Shown: piece after piece, positions 22,101 to 30,259 of the stretch
Numbering within the stretch: position 1 is the stretch's first letter
Layout: each line of letters starts with the position of its first letter
NCBI GenBank assembly: GCA_936440205.1
Contig: OW387149.1
Location: 28,659,151 to 28,723,150, forward strand
Length of the DNA stretch: 64,000 nt
Direction of reading: 5' to 3'
Source of the DNA: Lepidonotus clava
Taxonomy: Eukaryota > Annelida > Polychaeta > Phyllodocida > Polynoidae
The notes under the pieces: generated by a model
What the model saw: only the letters and a program-made list of their open reading frames with translations
Database searches by the model: none
What the model was told of the DNA's origin: nothing
Made by a program: the position numbers and the translations under genes

Positions 22101-22659
22101 GCCTTTTTGAAAATCTCTGGATCCGCCCCTGATATCGTAGCCCATGTCGTGTAATACCCCTATTAAAGTCTTAAATAATGTCCAAGCACCTATAGTCGAC
22201 CCATGCACCTATCAGAGACTGCGTACCTTTCCCCAGCTGGCGGCACAGGGTGATCCTGGTCACTGATATAGTCACGTTCTTAATGGCGGTCAACAGTTCA
22301 TAATCCGAGATACACTTGGTGACATCAAACCGTGCCCCACTCCTGTCTCCGAACAGCCTCATCTGCACCCTCTCAGCAGCATAGTCATCGTCCTCGGAGT
22401 CGTATGACTCCCCATCCTCCTCATCATCATCTTCGTCATCTTTGTACCTCTTGCGGATGACGATGATGATAATGACCACGATGATAAAGATGATTACACC
22501 GGCGAACCCGAAGCCTGTGTTGGCGGCGACGTTGTCAGCCTCTCCTGTGGGGCCTTCTGTGGTGGGGTCAGGGGAGGGGTGGTCGAGGTGGACCAGGGAA
22601 GGGTTGGCTCTGAAGTCAGGAAGGTCTTGTTTCTCCACAGGCTGGTCTTGTTTATCCAT
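7387..22659 (-). CDS. Receptor tyrosine kinase, MET/AXL-like kinase domain (multi-exon gene)
   Basis: Minus-strand gene read 5' to 3' as transmembrane/juxtamembrane exon (22227-22659 or 18191-18566), then 16252-16371, 15184-15371, 12757-12863, 12008-12170, 8994-9130 and 7387-7546. All junctions keep phase. The kinase has a glycine loop GKGQFGAV, VAVKTLK lysine, [10 protein letters not shown] catalytic loop, VADFGLSRD, activation-loop [17 protein letters not shown] and a [15 protein letters not shown] helix F. These match MET/RON most closely (MKDF, KEYY, WELMTRG, PYPDV, GRR, PE-CP), with AXL-like touches (ILPFM, TSKSDV). The short tail carries DFYMNIEP, a pYxN-type Grb2 SH2 docking motif. Read from the first Met of each upstream exon, predicted products are 435 or 416 aa. 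No signal peptide is seen, so either more upstream exons exist or the kinase is anchored by one helix. Confidence 0.9.
8058..8270. repeat. Intronic duplicated segment (partner at 9447-9667)
   Basis: About 210 bp from 'gatgagacctttt' to 'tacagtgcaggg' recurs with substitutions at 9447-9667, on the other side of the kinase exon at 8994-9130. A fragment with GTTTGTTGGGGTAGTTTAA also appears inverted near 15110-15150. Either a dispersed repeat or a duplicated intron piece; no coding sense was found. Confidence 0.5.
8444..8642. mobile_element. MITE with TATTCCACTAGGTGA ends
   Basis: Left end GCCTGTATTCCACTAGG and right end GGATAGTGGAATATAGCC are inverted repeats about 200 bp apart. A relative is at 35127-35347. 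Non-coding. Confidence 0.45.
8650..8993 (-). repeat. 113-bp tandem array of an exon 3' end with its splice donor
   Basis: The words cttacRtttcctcYgggcag start at 8650, 8763, 8876 and 8989, exactly 113 bp apart. The unit at 8989 is the real donor of the helix F exon. The other three carry a copy of roughly the last 40 exon bases (RPELCPEE region) plus GTAAG. The decoys could serve as donors only if joined to exon sequence. Sequence between units is intronic. Confidence 0.85.
8994..9130 (-). CDS. Kinase exon: helix F to CPEE motif
   Basis: Encodes [20 protein letters not shown] and then [14 protein letters not shown]. Phase 0 in, phase 2 out, with donor GTAAGT. Its 3' end plus donor is copied three more times downstream in the intron (8650-8993). 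Confidence 0.92.
9447..9667. repeat. Intronic duplicated segment (partner at 8058-8270)
   Basis: Second copy of the segment described at 8058-8270, sharing the words 'ttacaatatctcaggggg' and GTTTGTTGGGGTAGTTTAA. It abuts the left end of the large inverted-repeat element at 9684. Confidence 0.5.
9684..11858. mobile_element. 2.2-kb inverted-repeat DNA transposon with an internal motif array
   Basis: 33-bp terminal inverted repeats at 9684-9716 and 11826-11858 match at 31 of 33 positions and begin ATATGGGTCATTGTACC. The inside is AT-rich and encodes no recognisable transposase, so it is non-autonomous. It contains about 13 copies in both orientations of a motif like AAACRTYCGTGACCAAAA (for example near 10081, 10261, 10429, 10447, 10601, 10771, 10921, 11095, 11115, 11283, 11303 and 11650). 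The right end sits inside the tandem repeat of the next kinase exon. The superfamily was not recognised. Confidence 0.75.
11867..12007 (-). repeat. Tandem copies of activation-loop exon 3' end with donor
   Basis: Copies of about the last 46 exon bases ([14 protein letters not shown]) plus the donor GTGAGTC start at 11867 and 11933, preceding the real one at 12008, with spacings of 66 and 75 bp. Between them is AT-rich filler (tatgtatat-type). The 2.2-kb element lies immediately left. Confidence 0.85.
12008..12170 (-). CDS. Kinase exon: DFG and activation loop
   Basis: Encodes the end of the catalytic loop and [18 protein letters not shown], then [11 protein letters not shown] to SKSDV. Phase 2 in (AT|G gives Met of RNCM), phase 0 out. 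Acceptor CAG, donor GTGAGT. The twin tyrosines of KEYY correspond to the MET activation-loop pair. Confidence 0.95.
12757..12863 (-). CDS. Kinase exon: catalytic loop
   Basis: Encodes [20 protein letters not shown] and [11 protein letters not shown] with HRD Asp and Asn intact. Phase 0 in, phase 2 out, donor GTAAGC. Confidence 0.95.
12905..12975. repeat. CA/TACA microsatellite
   Basis: Alternating acac and catacatacat runs in the intron between the P-lobe and catalytic-loop exons. Open frames over it are artefacts. Confidence 0.8.
12985..13530. repeat. Dispersed repeat E, split by a MITE
   Basis: The words 'accgagggcaaagccca', 'tattttatcacccaaa', 'gagcggtatgtac' and 'gtgcgggtga' appear in the same order at 36585-36845. 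The first 140 bp fold back on themselves in both copies. Here the repeat is interrupted at 13209-13486 by a TTAA-type MITE, while the copy at 36.7 kb is uninterrupted. Confidence 0.65.
13209..13486. mobile_element. TTAA-type MITE, GC-rich copy, nested in repeat E
   Basis: Left end TTAAGTCCCATACCCACTAG, right end ATCGCCTAGTGGGTATG. The inside is made of GCCGAC/GTCGGC words with self-complementarity. It belongs to the family at 3353, 55060 and 55263. Insertion into repeat E shows it is younger than that repeat copy. Confidence 0.65.
13842..14467. other. GC-rich block next to an LTR-like module
   Basis: A block much richer in G and C than its surroundings, with CGAAC/GGCCCG words. A 31-bp stretch near 13988-14018 resembles one near 63850-63880 at about 26 positions, implying a dispersed element. 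It could be the leader of the LTR-like fossil that follows at 14468. The long open frame across it looks compositional rather than coding. Confidence 0.4.
14468..14885 (-). mobile_element. LTR-like fossil (possible LTR of an endogenous LTR element)
   Basis: A 418-bp segment bounded by TGT and ACA. Read on the minus strand it has CRE-like TGACGTCA and TCACGTGA sites, a TATATAAAGG box and then AATAAA about 25 bp later, the order of U3-R-U5. No matching target duplication brackets this segment alone, so it may be one end of a longer element extending into 13842-14467, or a remnant. No gag, pol or env coding was recognised. Age cannot be judged without a second LTR. A CpG promoter of another kind is the alternative. 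Confidence 0.38.
15184..15371 (-). CDS. Kinase exon: helix C to hinge
   Basis: Encodes [20 protein letters not shown] then LGLVGVAF and the hinge [23 protein letters not shown] is the MET-type helix C to beta-4 signature, ILPFM the AXL-type gatekeeper/hinge string. Phase 1 in, phase 0 out, donor GTAAGT. Confidence 0.93.
16122..16250. repeat. AT repeat followed by G-rich tract abutting a splice donor
   Basis: (AT)n at about 16122-16165, a short GT run, then about 65 bp of G-runs on the plus strand reaching the donor of the glycine-loop exon at 16250. In the pre-mRNA this is a C-rich tract right after the 5' splice site. The DNA is G-quadruplex-prone on the plus strand. Confidence 0.8.
16252..16371 (-). 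CDS. Kinase exon: glycine loop and beta-3 lysine
   Basis: Encodes (G)[10 protein letters not shown], an acidic insert with [13 protein letters not shown], and VAVKTLK with the ATP-binding lysine. Phase 1 in and out. Both transmembrane exons upstream end in phase 1 with LGKG, so either joins here to make GKGQFG. Confidence 0.93.
18191..18566 (-). CDS. Alternative transmembrane/juxtamembrane exon A
   Basis: Open from ATG at 18566: short Ser/Thr/Pro stalk, helix [18 protein letters not shown], stop-transfer RKKCR, a charged juxtamembrane and TMCRLLGKG at the donor (phase 1). A stop codon lies two codons upstream of the ATG in frame, so either translation starts here or the exon begins at an internal acceptor (CATAGAG|ATC, phase 0). 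No signal peptide is visible. A partial copy lies at 18685-18895. It is a paralogue of exon B at 22227 in its last residues only. Confidence 0.8.
18685..18895 (-). pseudogene. Partial tandem copy of transmembrane exon A (5' part)
   Basis: About 210 bp repeat the acceptor side of exon A: upstream intron, the IATS...[14 protein letters not shown]-like stalk and the first half of the membrane helix. The juxtamembrane part is absent. It lies about 250 bp upstream of the real exon in the gene's sense. It fits the exon-edge duplication pattern seen at other junctions. Confidence 0.75.
20330..20945 (+). mobile_element. LINE 3' fragment (non-LTR reverse transcriptase C-terminus)
   Basis: A 5'-truncated copy encodes [27 protein letters not shown] and then [18 protein letters not shown], typical of the end of CR1/L2-like LINE ORF2. 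It closes with ggaagaacatgcttgtac and a short ATGATAAAA tail. The same family recurs at 48215-48870. It lies in the intron between the two transmembrane exons. Truncated and inactive. Confidence 0.75.
21910..22162. mobile_element. MITE with GGGGTATTCCACTACACGAC ends, interrupted
   Basis: Left end matches the intact relative at 51240-51452, and the right end GTAGCCCATGTCGTGTAATA is its inverted partner. The right half is replaced by part of a hAT-like MITE (about 22050-22130), a nested insertion. Confidence 0.65.
22050..22130. mobile_element. Partial hAT-like MITE nested in another MITE
   Basis: GGGTCTGGTGGG, a C-run and the end CTCTGGATCCGCCCCTG are the hallmarks of this family. The left tip is missing. 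Flanking sequence aligns to the uninterrupted MITE at 51240. Confidence 0.55.
22227..22659 (-). CDS. Alternative transmembrane/juxtamembrane exon B
   Basis: From ATG at 22659: Pro/Asp/Glu-rich stalk, helix [20 protein letters not shown], stop-transfer RKRYK, a very acidic juxtamembrane ([20 protein letters not shown]) and [15 protein letters not shown] at a GTACGC donor in phase 1. The frame stays open upstream of the Met, so the exon may extend and the stalk be longer. It joins the same glycine-loop exon as exon A. Tyrosines in the acidic stretch could be regulatory. No signal peptide is visible. Confidence 0.82.
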
Positions 22660-23889
22660 CGTGGAAAATGTGGGGTTTAGTTTATTGGTTGTTAGAATTG
22701 AGTGTAATGGAGTTGGTCCATCTGTGCTGTGTTGTTATGTCATGCCATCTACAATAGAAACACCAGCCCTCTACTTTACCACTCAGTCTCATGAGTCTCT
22801 TATGTACCTTGCAGAAGAGTGGATCCATAACTTTTAACAGGGGCCGGGTCCCAAATCTTAGGAAATTCCCAAGGAGGTTCAAGGAAAATCACTGTATTTC
22901 TTTATCATGGGTTTTCTAAAATATTTTGTCCTTCATAACCCTAGGAAGGCTCTAAGCAAATTTGCGGGGGTTCCAGCTGTTTATTGTGTGAGGTTTCAGC
23001 TGTCAATTTTGATTACAACATTTTCTGTATTTCAAGCATATAGTGAAGAATAGATTTAGAGAACTGAGGGTTCCAGATATACCCCAATCTGGCACTGAGG
23101 GTGGGGTGTTAAGCTCCCCCACCCCCTTTGATTATTACATACATTGTTATTTAAATGGATAAAACTGAGCTGTTCAGGAAATCAATAATAATCATCGGAG
23201 TGACTTTGTGGAAGTTATTGATTACAAACAGAAACTCAACGCACTGATAACATACAAGTTTAAATCTACTGTTACGTATTGTTTTCATTTAATATCATGG
23301 TGGAGTTTCTCTTTCATAAGGATACAGTTAAATAAATAGTGAGTGGTACAAAAAAATAGTTTGTTCATGGCACCGGTTAGCTCCTGTTTATATAGCCCAG
23401 ACCGCCGTGTTTTACATTTATAAAACAACCAACAGGACGGACTAATGAAAACATGGTGCACACAAGAGTGTTTTCCGTTTACACTCATTGTTGTCATCAA
23501 ACTATTCATAGTCAACAATACCTTTTACTCAAGCACTGTCGAACTACTGTAAGCTGTAACATATATATTAATGGGTAAAATACGTCAATAGGGCCTCAGT
23601 CTAATAATTGCATGATAACGTGAATATGTACGTAAGCCATTATGTATATATATATATGCGGCATGCTAATTTCCATGAGTTCAGAGTTGAGCACGATACC
23701 CAATATTTTACATGTTTACAGTCCTCAAAGGCGTAGACAAGGGGTTGTGCTATTCATGTCAATGTCAAAAAAAATCTAAATGCAAATGTTTCCAGTCGTT
23801 GCTTGGACAAGCCCCAATGTCTTGGATAATTTTGACAATATATAAGTTACCATTTAGCGATTGCATACACCTCCTCTTATTCGTTCAGT

Positions 23890-24001
23890 TGTGGACTCAA
23901 AGGGGTGGCCCCCCTCCCCCAATTGTGGCCCAACATTAAATTTTTTTTTACAATATTATAGGGCGCTCCCACCCATTTGATAATCTCTGAATCCGCCCCT
24001 G
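23890..24001. mobile_element. Partial hAT-like MITE
   Basis: C-runs, AGGGCGCTCCCACCC and right tip TCTGAATCCGCCCCTG. The left tip is degraded. Confidence 0.45.
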
Positions 24002-24104
24002 CTGTTATTATCATACATGTGTGATGTGTGGGGGATAATGTCACGTGATCAAGACAGGATAGTTACAATATGAGTTCTAACCACTATATAGCCTACAGAC
24101 CTAC

Positions 24105-24411
24105 CTCCACAAGCCTGAGCCTTATCAATGGGTACCTCTGCAGCCTGTCACATGGTATATCCGAGGTATCCAAGCAGGAGTCACTCACTTTTTTCCACTG
24201 GTTAGGATTACTTCTGAGAACTGTTTTAGGCATAGGGGTTGGGCTATAAGTCTGTATCACGTATAACATCCCACACTCTCCAAGGACAAAGGTGAGATGA
24301 TTGACTAATATGTGAAAGATGAAGGTTGTGCTTGGAGATTGAGGCCGAGGATCCAGGACTTTCACATCCGGTTCCGGAAAGAGGAGAGGGCGCGAGGAGG
24401 GCAGGACGAAA
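24105..24411 (-). CDS. Candidate ectodomain exon X3 of the kinase gene
   Basis: On the minus strand between a CACAG acceptor and a GAG|GTAGGT donor runs a 102-codon frame including STTFIFHILVNHLTFVLG, then MLYVIQTYSPTP and two cysteines (DSCLDTSDIPCDRL). Its alternating hydrophobic pattern aligns with exon X1 at 28936 (FFQVPVSFYLPAVTVEG, VQYVLQEEPNP), suggesting a repeated beta-rich extracellular module. Phase 0 out agrees with phase 0 entry into exon A. No family was recognised and the acceptor is weak. Confidence 0.35.
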
Positions 24412-24936
24412 CTGTGACGTCACAGCTGACCCAGACCGGGGGTCGAAGGTCAAGGACTGGTCTATGTCAAGGTCACGATGTGTCTATATATATGTGCCCG
24501 AGGTATGTGGCTTAGTTCACGTTTGTTAGCTTTGGGTTCCGTTTTTTTTCCTCGTGACACAATATGACAATGTTACTGATACTACAGAGTGGTCTCATGT
24601 TACTCACGATAAACCAAATCGTTAAGTACGTCTTTTGAGTGAAAGGGATTCAGGAATTGCTAATGTCTTTTAAAACTCTCGTTTTTTTTTTACCAAAGCG
24701 GGAGAATAATCTGCTCTGAACTATCCAGGAGCGGATGCGCCGGGGGGAGGGACTCTGGGAGAGGGGCGTCCATGAGACATTGCAATTTCTAAAATTCGAC
24801 ATGGTTGCCCTCTCTTAAGATCGACATACGACATCAATAACCCTCCATCAAGGGCCTCTGTGGTTAGGTTAACTAGTATGTACTGTCTTATTAGCCGGGT
24901 CGGATGCAGAAAATGCCATTCCTCTGACCAATAGTA

Positions 24937-25787
24937 CACTGTAAGAAGTAACTACTGTAAATGTACAGCAAAAGTTGCTGGCAGCAAAGGTTCCAGCAAT
25001 TTTTGCTGTAAATTTACAGCACTTCATGTACTGTAAATTTAAAGTATAATGTACTGTTAATTTCCCACAGCAAAATATGCTGTAAATTTACAGCACTTTT
25101 TCTGCTGTAAATTTACAGCAAAAGTTGCTGGCAGCAAAGGTTCCAGCAATATTTGCTGTAAATTTACAGTACTTGCTGTATTTTTACAGTATGCTAAATC
25201 AAACATTTACCATTTTATCTTTATTAATTTCCTTTTTAAAATCCAACTAAATGTTGGAGAAAGGTTTAATTCAAACCTCAAACCCAATGTATATTGGATG
25301 AGGGATGTATTTATGCTAAGTGTATTAGCAAATACATGCATGGAATGATGGTACGATGAGGCACTGCCAATCCAACACATGCCTATGCAGGCAATTTGCA
25401 ACCAAAAAGGTGTCTCAATCAGACTATTATCTCTGTATCTTGAAATTATTAAGACAGAGTAGGGATATCTATTATGTGATATACTAGATTAGTTAATGGA
25501 TCTCTTCATCATATTTAATCTTAATTAAAAGTAAATAATTCATCTTAAAATATAGTTTTTAGGTAAAGACTACCACCGTTTAACTGATGATAACCATTTG
25601 CTCCACCTGGTGGACAATAAATTTACAGAAAAAGTACTGTAAAATTGCAAAGTTGCTGTAGTTTAGTAAATTTACAGTACTAATACTGTAATTTTACAGT
25701 AAATATTGCTGTTTAATTTCCAACAGTAGAAAGTGCTGTAGATTTACTGCAAGAACTGCTGTAAATTAACAGCAACTTTTTACAATG
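24937..25787. mobile_element. 851-bp TIR element with palindromic TGCTGTAAATTTACAGCA units
   Basis: Ends CACTGTAAGAAGT and ACTTTTTACAATG are inverted repeats flanked by TA on both sides. The inside holds at least four copies of the palindrome TGCTGTAAATTTACAGCA or variants (25004, 25078, 25103, 25154), many half-sites, and a direct repeat (24965-25020, 25116-25170). It is non-coding. TA flanks suggest a Tc1/mariner-like duplication, but the tip also resembles hAT; unresolved. Confidence 0.6.
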
Positions 25788-26222
25788 TACCGTAGAAACT
25801 GAGTCAAATGAGCTTACCCGAGCACCAGCATGTATACAAACAAGGAGCGCCTCTTTAACTTAAACCAGTTGTCGGACTTTCAACCAAACCTCATGAGTCT
25901 ACTCTCATGTGTTTTACATTGAGTCTGACCCAGCCTGTCCCACAGCCCCACACCGGCTAACAAACAGTGTTTTAATGCACCTAAGTGTTTTGTAGAATGT
26001 CATGGGCCGGCCCTGTTATGGAATGTGTCAGGGAGAGGGCCTGGGGAGAGTTAAGTACGACTCGGCCATACACAATGGTGGAGTCCAAGATTTAGAGGGG
26101 AAGGGGAAGGGGCGTTCACCCCTTTAAAAAAAAAAATTGTAATTTCCTAATGTAAAATTTGTCAAGAAAAGCTATGTTCCAACATCCGCCGCCCCCGCCG
26201 ACATTTTGCTATCCCAGATATG

Positions 26223-26367
26223 CAGGGGCGGATGAAGGATTTCCGACATTCTGGAGCATTGAAATGGCACTCATGACCATTCGCGCGTATGGCATTTCCC
26301 ATTGTTTGTGTAATTCAAGGGTCTACTAAAAAGGGTGGGGCAAGGTCTCCCCCCGGATCCGCAGCTG
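26223..26367. mobile_element. hAT-like MITE
   Basis: Left tip CAGGGGCGGATGAAGG, right tip GGATCCGCAGCTG. About 145 bp, non-coding. A further degraded relative may lie at about 26075-26200. Confidence 0.5.
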
Positions 26368-26579
26368 GATGGCATATATGTGGTGGCAAGACTTGGGCAC
26401 ATGGGAAAGGTTTCACAATGATATGCATTAATAGATAAATTTCCCCGAGATATATAATAGACTGTAGATAGCTGACCCACTATCAACAAGGAGGAACAAG
26501 GCTACATAACGCACAGTCACTCACCTAATGTCAGTGGAGCATGGCTGCTGGGCTACTGGAAGCCCTTTGGTTTGAATGA

Positions 26580-26727
26580 CAGTGGCGGATGTCGGGGCGG
26601 GGGGGCCTCCCTTTTTTCAGAAATTTTGCGTTTTTTTTTTAAATGTAAAATCGGCCAAAATGTAATTAAGGGCCACATTTTTTAATAGCGTGCCCCTCCC
26701 TCCTTTTCAAAACCCTGGACCCACCAG
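26580..26727. mobile_element. hAT-like MITE
   Basis: Left tip CAGTGGCGGATGTCGG, right tip CTGGACCCACCAG, with a G-run after the left tip and CCCCTCCCTCC near the right. Non-coding. Confidence 0.5.
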
Positions 26728-27722
26728 TAAATGAGACATAACATAGAACACATTCATACGGTCGGTAAGTACTGCCATAGTCTGTCTCATGGGTGACTTT
26801 CAGGATGCTAGAGTTCCTTTACTTTATCTCTCATCTGCCAGAAACCTCCCCGCCAGAGTTGGTATAGGGGACGGCAGAGACTCATGTCCTGGGTCAGAGA
26901 GAGGCAGGAGAGTTCACTGGGCCACTTTTTACTATTAACGGATCATATTCTGAAGGCAAGCGTACATCGCATTACGATGACAATGGACTGGTTGAGTTTG
27001 GAGTGGAGGAAGAGTTTGAGACACCCACCAGAGATGGATCCAGGATTCCAATAAAAAAGAAACACCCTAATTTTAACCAAAAGAAGACACTTAATCAGTA
27101 AAGATAGTATGTGAACCCTATATCAATATAATTGTGCTATACAGGTTCTACATTACTGGAGGTAGTATAGAGACTCTATACCAACCCTTAATCAGAGAAA
27201 GATATAATGCTGACCCTATATTCCTATAAAGGTAGTATACAGATTTTATATTACTGGAGGTAGTATAGACTTTGTGCAGGTGTGGTCACGTGACCATTTT
27301 CTGGTGATCACCACGTGATTACCACAACCAGGTGGTGATTGAATTAATCAAAATGCATTAATTCTAAATAGTAGAAAGGTATGTCGTGATGTTTTAAGAC
27401 TGCCTCGTGAAATCGGCAAAAAAATGATTTGATTGTACATTAAAAGATTAATTATGATTGTAAATTGATAAAAGAAAATATGGCGCCCAGCCAATTTAAG
27501 GCAATATAACGTCATCTGCACAACGTCTATAGGGACTCTATATCACTGAGGGTAATAATTATTATAGAGACCCTGTATCAGTAAAGGTAGCAAACCAACG
27601 CTGTTTGAAGTGAAGGTGTACACCAGCCCTATATCAGTAAAGGTAATACAACAACCCTATAGAGTAAGTGACATAAAACATAGTAAAAAAAAACAATCCG
27701 AGGTAAAGCCTATACTACCGAC

Positions 27723-27817
27723 CTTAGTACCCTGGTAGGTCCTCCCTGTAGTGGTGGTGCCCCATTGTGGTGCCTGGAGGACAGTGGTGACTGAAAGGGT
27801 CAGCTGTGGATGTGGTC
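27723..27817 (-). CDS. Candidate ectodomain exon X2 of the kinase gene
   Basis: Good acceptor tgtctccccatag and donor AAG|GTCGGT enclose one open frame of 31 codons, PHPQLTLSVTTVLQAPQWG then TTTTGRTYQGTK, Thr-rich and beta-like. Entry phase 1, exit phase 0. The phases do not chain directly with X1 or X3, so another exon would be required or this call is wrong. Confidence 0.28.
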
Positions 27818-27950
27818 CTATGGGGAGACAAGTGTCAAATAACTATTCAACAGTGAATGATGCAATACTGAAAACTAAGTAATAGTATGATGATCGATGT
27901 TTTGTATTGGCCTTAGAGAAAAACGTTAATTGATACAAAAGGCATGTGCA

Positions 27951-28151
27951 CAGGGGCGGTTCCAGAGTCAGTGCTCTGGGGGGGTGGGGGGGGGGGCAAA
28001 CCATGCCCCCCCTTACAAAAATGCAAAAATAAAAACGCAATTTTTACAAAGATCTTCCAATTTTAAGATACTATAAGTTTCTACCTCGGGTCTAGGGGGG
28101 GGGGGGCAATTGCCTCTTTTGTCCCCCCCCCCCCCCCTGGATCCGCCACTG
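27951..28151. mobile_element. hAT-like MITE
   Basis: Left tip CAGGGGCGGTTCCAG, right tip GGATCCGCCACTG, with long G and C runs inside. About 200 bp. Confidence 0.6.
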
Positions 28152-28935
28152 GTGCATCATCATCACCGTTGCCAATTTAGGGAAGCAAAAAGTGTTATAA
28201 TCATACAAATTCACAAGCCATATCTCTATTCATGCAATACTAGCACAAAAATGTCAACAGACAAACGATAACACGATATTAAAAAGAGAGCATTATAACA
28301 TGATGAAACACCTAGTTAAAATCTAATACTTAAAATAACGTTTGACAAAACATTTGATTTTATGACTATAGTGTTTCAGGGAAGAAACAGTGGTGGAACA
28401 AGGGTTTTTAAATGGGCGCTACTGGAAACATTTTGTCGCACCTTATGAAGATCAACCATAAATTCATCACAGAGAAACTATTTTATGCTTTTCAGTTTAC
28501 CACACTTTTGTCGTTGAATTCTAAATATTGTTCATTTAAAACCTTGATCGAGATTCAAGTGGAGAATTTAGCCTAGGGGTGCGCGCACCTCACACCCTCT
28601 CCCCCTTCACTCGATTTGGCAGCCCCCAAGTTACCATAGAGCCCACGCGAGTTGGTTAGAGTTCGTGAAGGTTACCCGAGGACAAGCCCATGTCCCTCTC
28701 ATCGACACACTCGGCTAGACCAGGGGTAGACTGTAAAACTGTCCTGGATGACAAAGGACGATATAAGATTATAAAGGTGAAGCAGGTCAGGGACGGACTA
28801 CACGGGGGAAGGGAAAGGTCCCTGGAGGAGGAGGATGTACGCGGAGGGAACTGGTACCCGGCAGGATGTGGTTGTAGTCGGTGGTGAGGCCGGTCCCGGC
28901 GGTCTTTAAGCTTAAAGCGAGGATCCAGGACTTAC

Positions 28936-29088
28936 AGGATTTCCAACGCCTTGAGATCCCCAAGGGTTTGGTTCCTCCTGGAGTACGTACTGGACCCGCC
29001 CCTCCACGGTCACCGCTGGGAGGTAGAAAGAGACTGGAACTTGGAAGAACATCTCTAGATCTGGAGCCATGCTCCAGGGTGAGGAGCC
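28936..29088 (-). CDS. Candidate ectodomain exon X1 of the kinase gene
   Basis: A 51-codon phase 0-0 frame ends at an excellent donor (CCT|GTAAGT) inside a GC-rich island (about 28560-29280). It encodes FFQVPVSFYLPAVTVEG and VQYVLQEEPNPWG, a beta-strand-like pattern matching X3. A plus-strand frame at 28690-28887 is an alternative reading of the neighbouring sequence. No named domain was recognised. Confidence 0.35.
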
Positions 29089-29662
29089 CTTTTACGCTTG
29101 CATGTAGAGGGACACCGGCCTAGAAACCGGGAAACTTACTTTACCAAGTTATTTATATGGGCAGTGTTGGACCAGTCCCCAGCTGCTGCAGTCTTAGATG
29201 TAGCAGGGTGGGCCCGTCGGGGTCGTGTTGGATTTCCTGTGGCGGTTTGGATCCCTGATTCAGACAGGGGCGGGATTAAGATAATGCCATGCTCCAGGTT
29301 TTGTGAAATACGTACAATGCATGCGACGAAATCAAAGATAGTTTCATGAACGTCATGATATTAACTATGTCAGAACATTAAAGACAAAATCTTCCGGATT
29401 CTACTAGTCAATAACATTCTCTGACAGTGCAAGAAAGGAAATTAATGGTAGTTCGATGTAAGTCATGATACTAACTATATGACAGGGCTGAGTTGGTATC
29501 GGTAACGAGGATTGCATTTAAGACATCTGATCTCAATACTACCGGACCACTAGACTGTACGTGACGCCCAATATCGGCCTTCCCCCCTCTCACGGACCTA
29601 TAGTAGTGGAGTGATAACGGATATAGTACGACTCGGAGCTCATTGTAGATAAGGTAAGTCAA

Positions 29663-29800
29663 TAGAGGCGGATCTGGGAGGGGCAGTTTTGGTGGGAAAC
29701 TAATTTCCTTCTTTTTATGAACAATTCGGAAAAAAGTCACCGATGAAATCTTTTCCAATAGCGCCTCCCTGGTCCCATTTTTCTATTCTTTTGATCCGCC
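29663..29800. mobile_element. hAT-like MITE
   Basis: Left AGAGGCGGATCTGGGAG and right TTTTGATCCGCC are inverted tips. About 140 bp. Confidence 0.45.
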
Positions 29801-30182
29801 AAAGGTGTACACTGATTTATTACAATTCTTGAAACCCCCCTAACCAAGTTCGTGGGTGACCTCCTTAAATTCTCACTGATCACAGTACATGTACTAGTAT
29901 GCTGGTTGAGAAAATGCTTCTCTGACCTACAAGACGATTTGTAAGTCAGTAAATGTATAATTCTCTCCAGAAATGATAGAACGAATGAACTGGAATGTGG
30001 GAGTCCATTTTAATGCCCCACTTATGACCGTGCAGCCTCCCAAACTCATAGAAAAACAAAAAAAGTAATATATGTCCGGATATCATCTCTATAATTATGT
30101 AGAATGTGTATGTTGTCAATGTTATGCTTTGTGGAGTTTTATAATGTATCGAGTGTCATTTGTTTCCATTTTGTGTTTTCAG
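29801..30182. other. Region between divergent kinase and transporter genes
   Basis: No exon seen. A clear 3' splice site (ttttgtgttttcag) at 30182 precedes the transporter start codon exon, so its 5' untranslated leader begins in an exon further upstream, not identified. Confidence 0.45.
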
Positions 30183-30196
30183 AGGAAAAAAACACC

Positions 30197-30259
30197 ATGG
30201 CCCACGTAGACCTAGACGATATAGGGTCGAAGTATGACAAGCCAAGGCGCCCCACACCG
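30197..30259 (+). CDS. SLC23 exon 1 (start codon)
   Basis: ATG in context aaacaccATGG begins [20 protein letters not shown], a hydrophilic cytosolic N-terminus. Donor CCG|GTGAGT, phase 0. Confidence 0.8.

Noticed and set aside
26860-26930. Possible minus-strand exon after CTCTCTGACCCAG
   Set aside because: Only about 22 codons, weak donor (AAA|GTAAAG) and no homology pattern.
28690-28887. Plus-strand frame beginning MSLSSTHSARPGVDC in the GC island
   Set aside because: Could be coding, but no acceptor or partner exon was found. The minus-strand reading with a strong donor at 28936 looks better; left uncalled.
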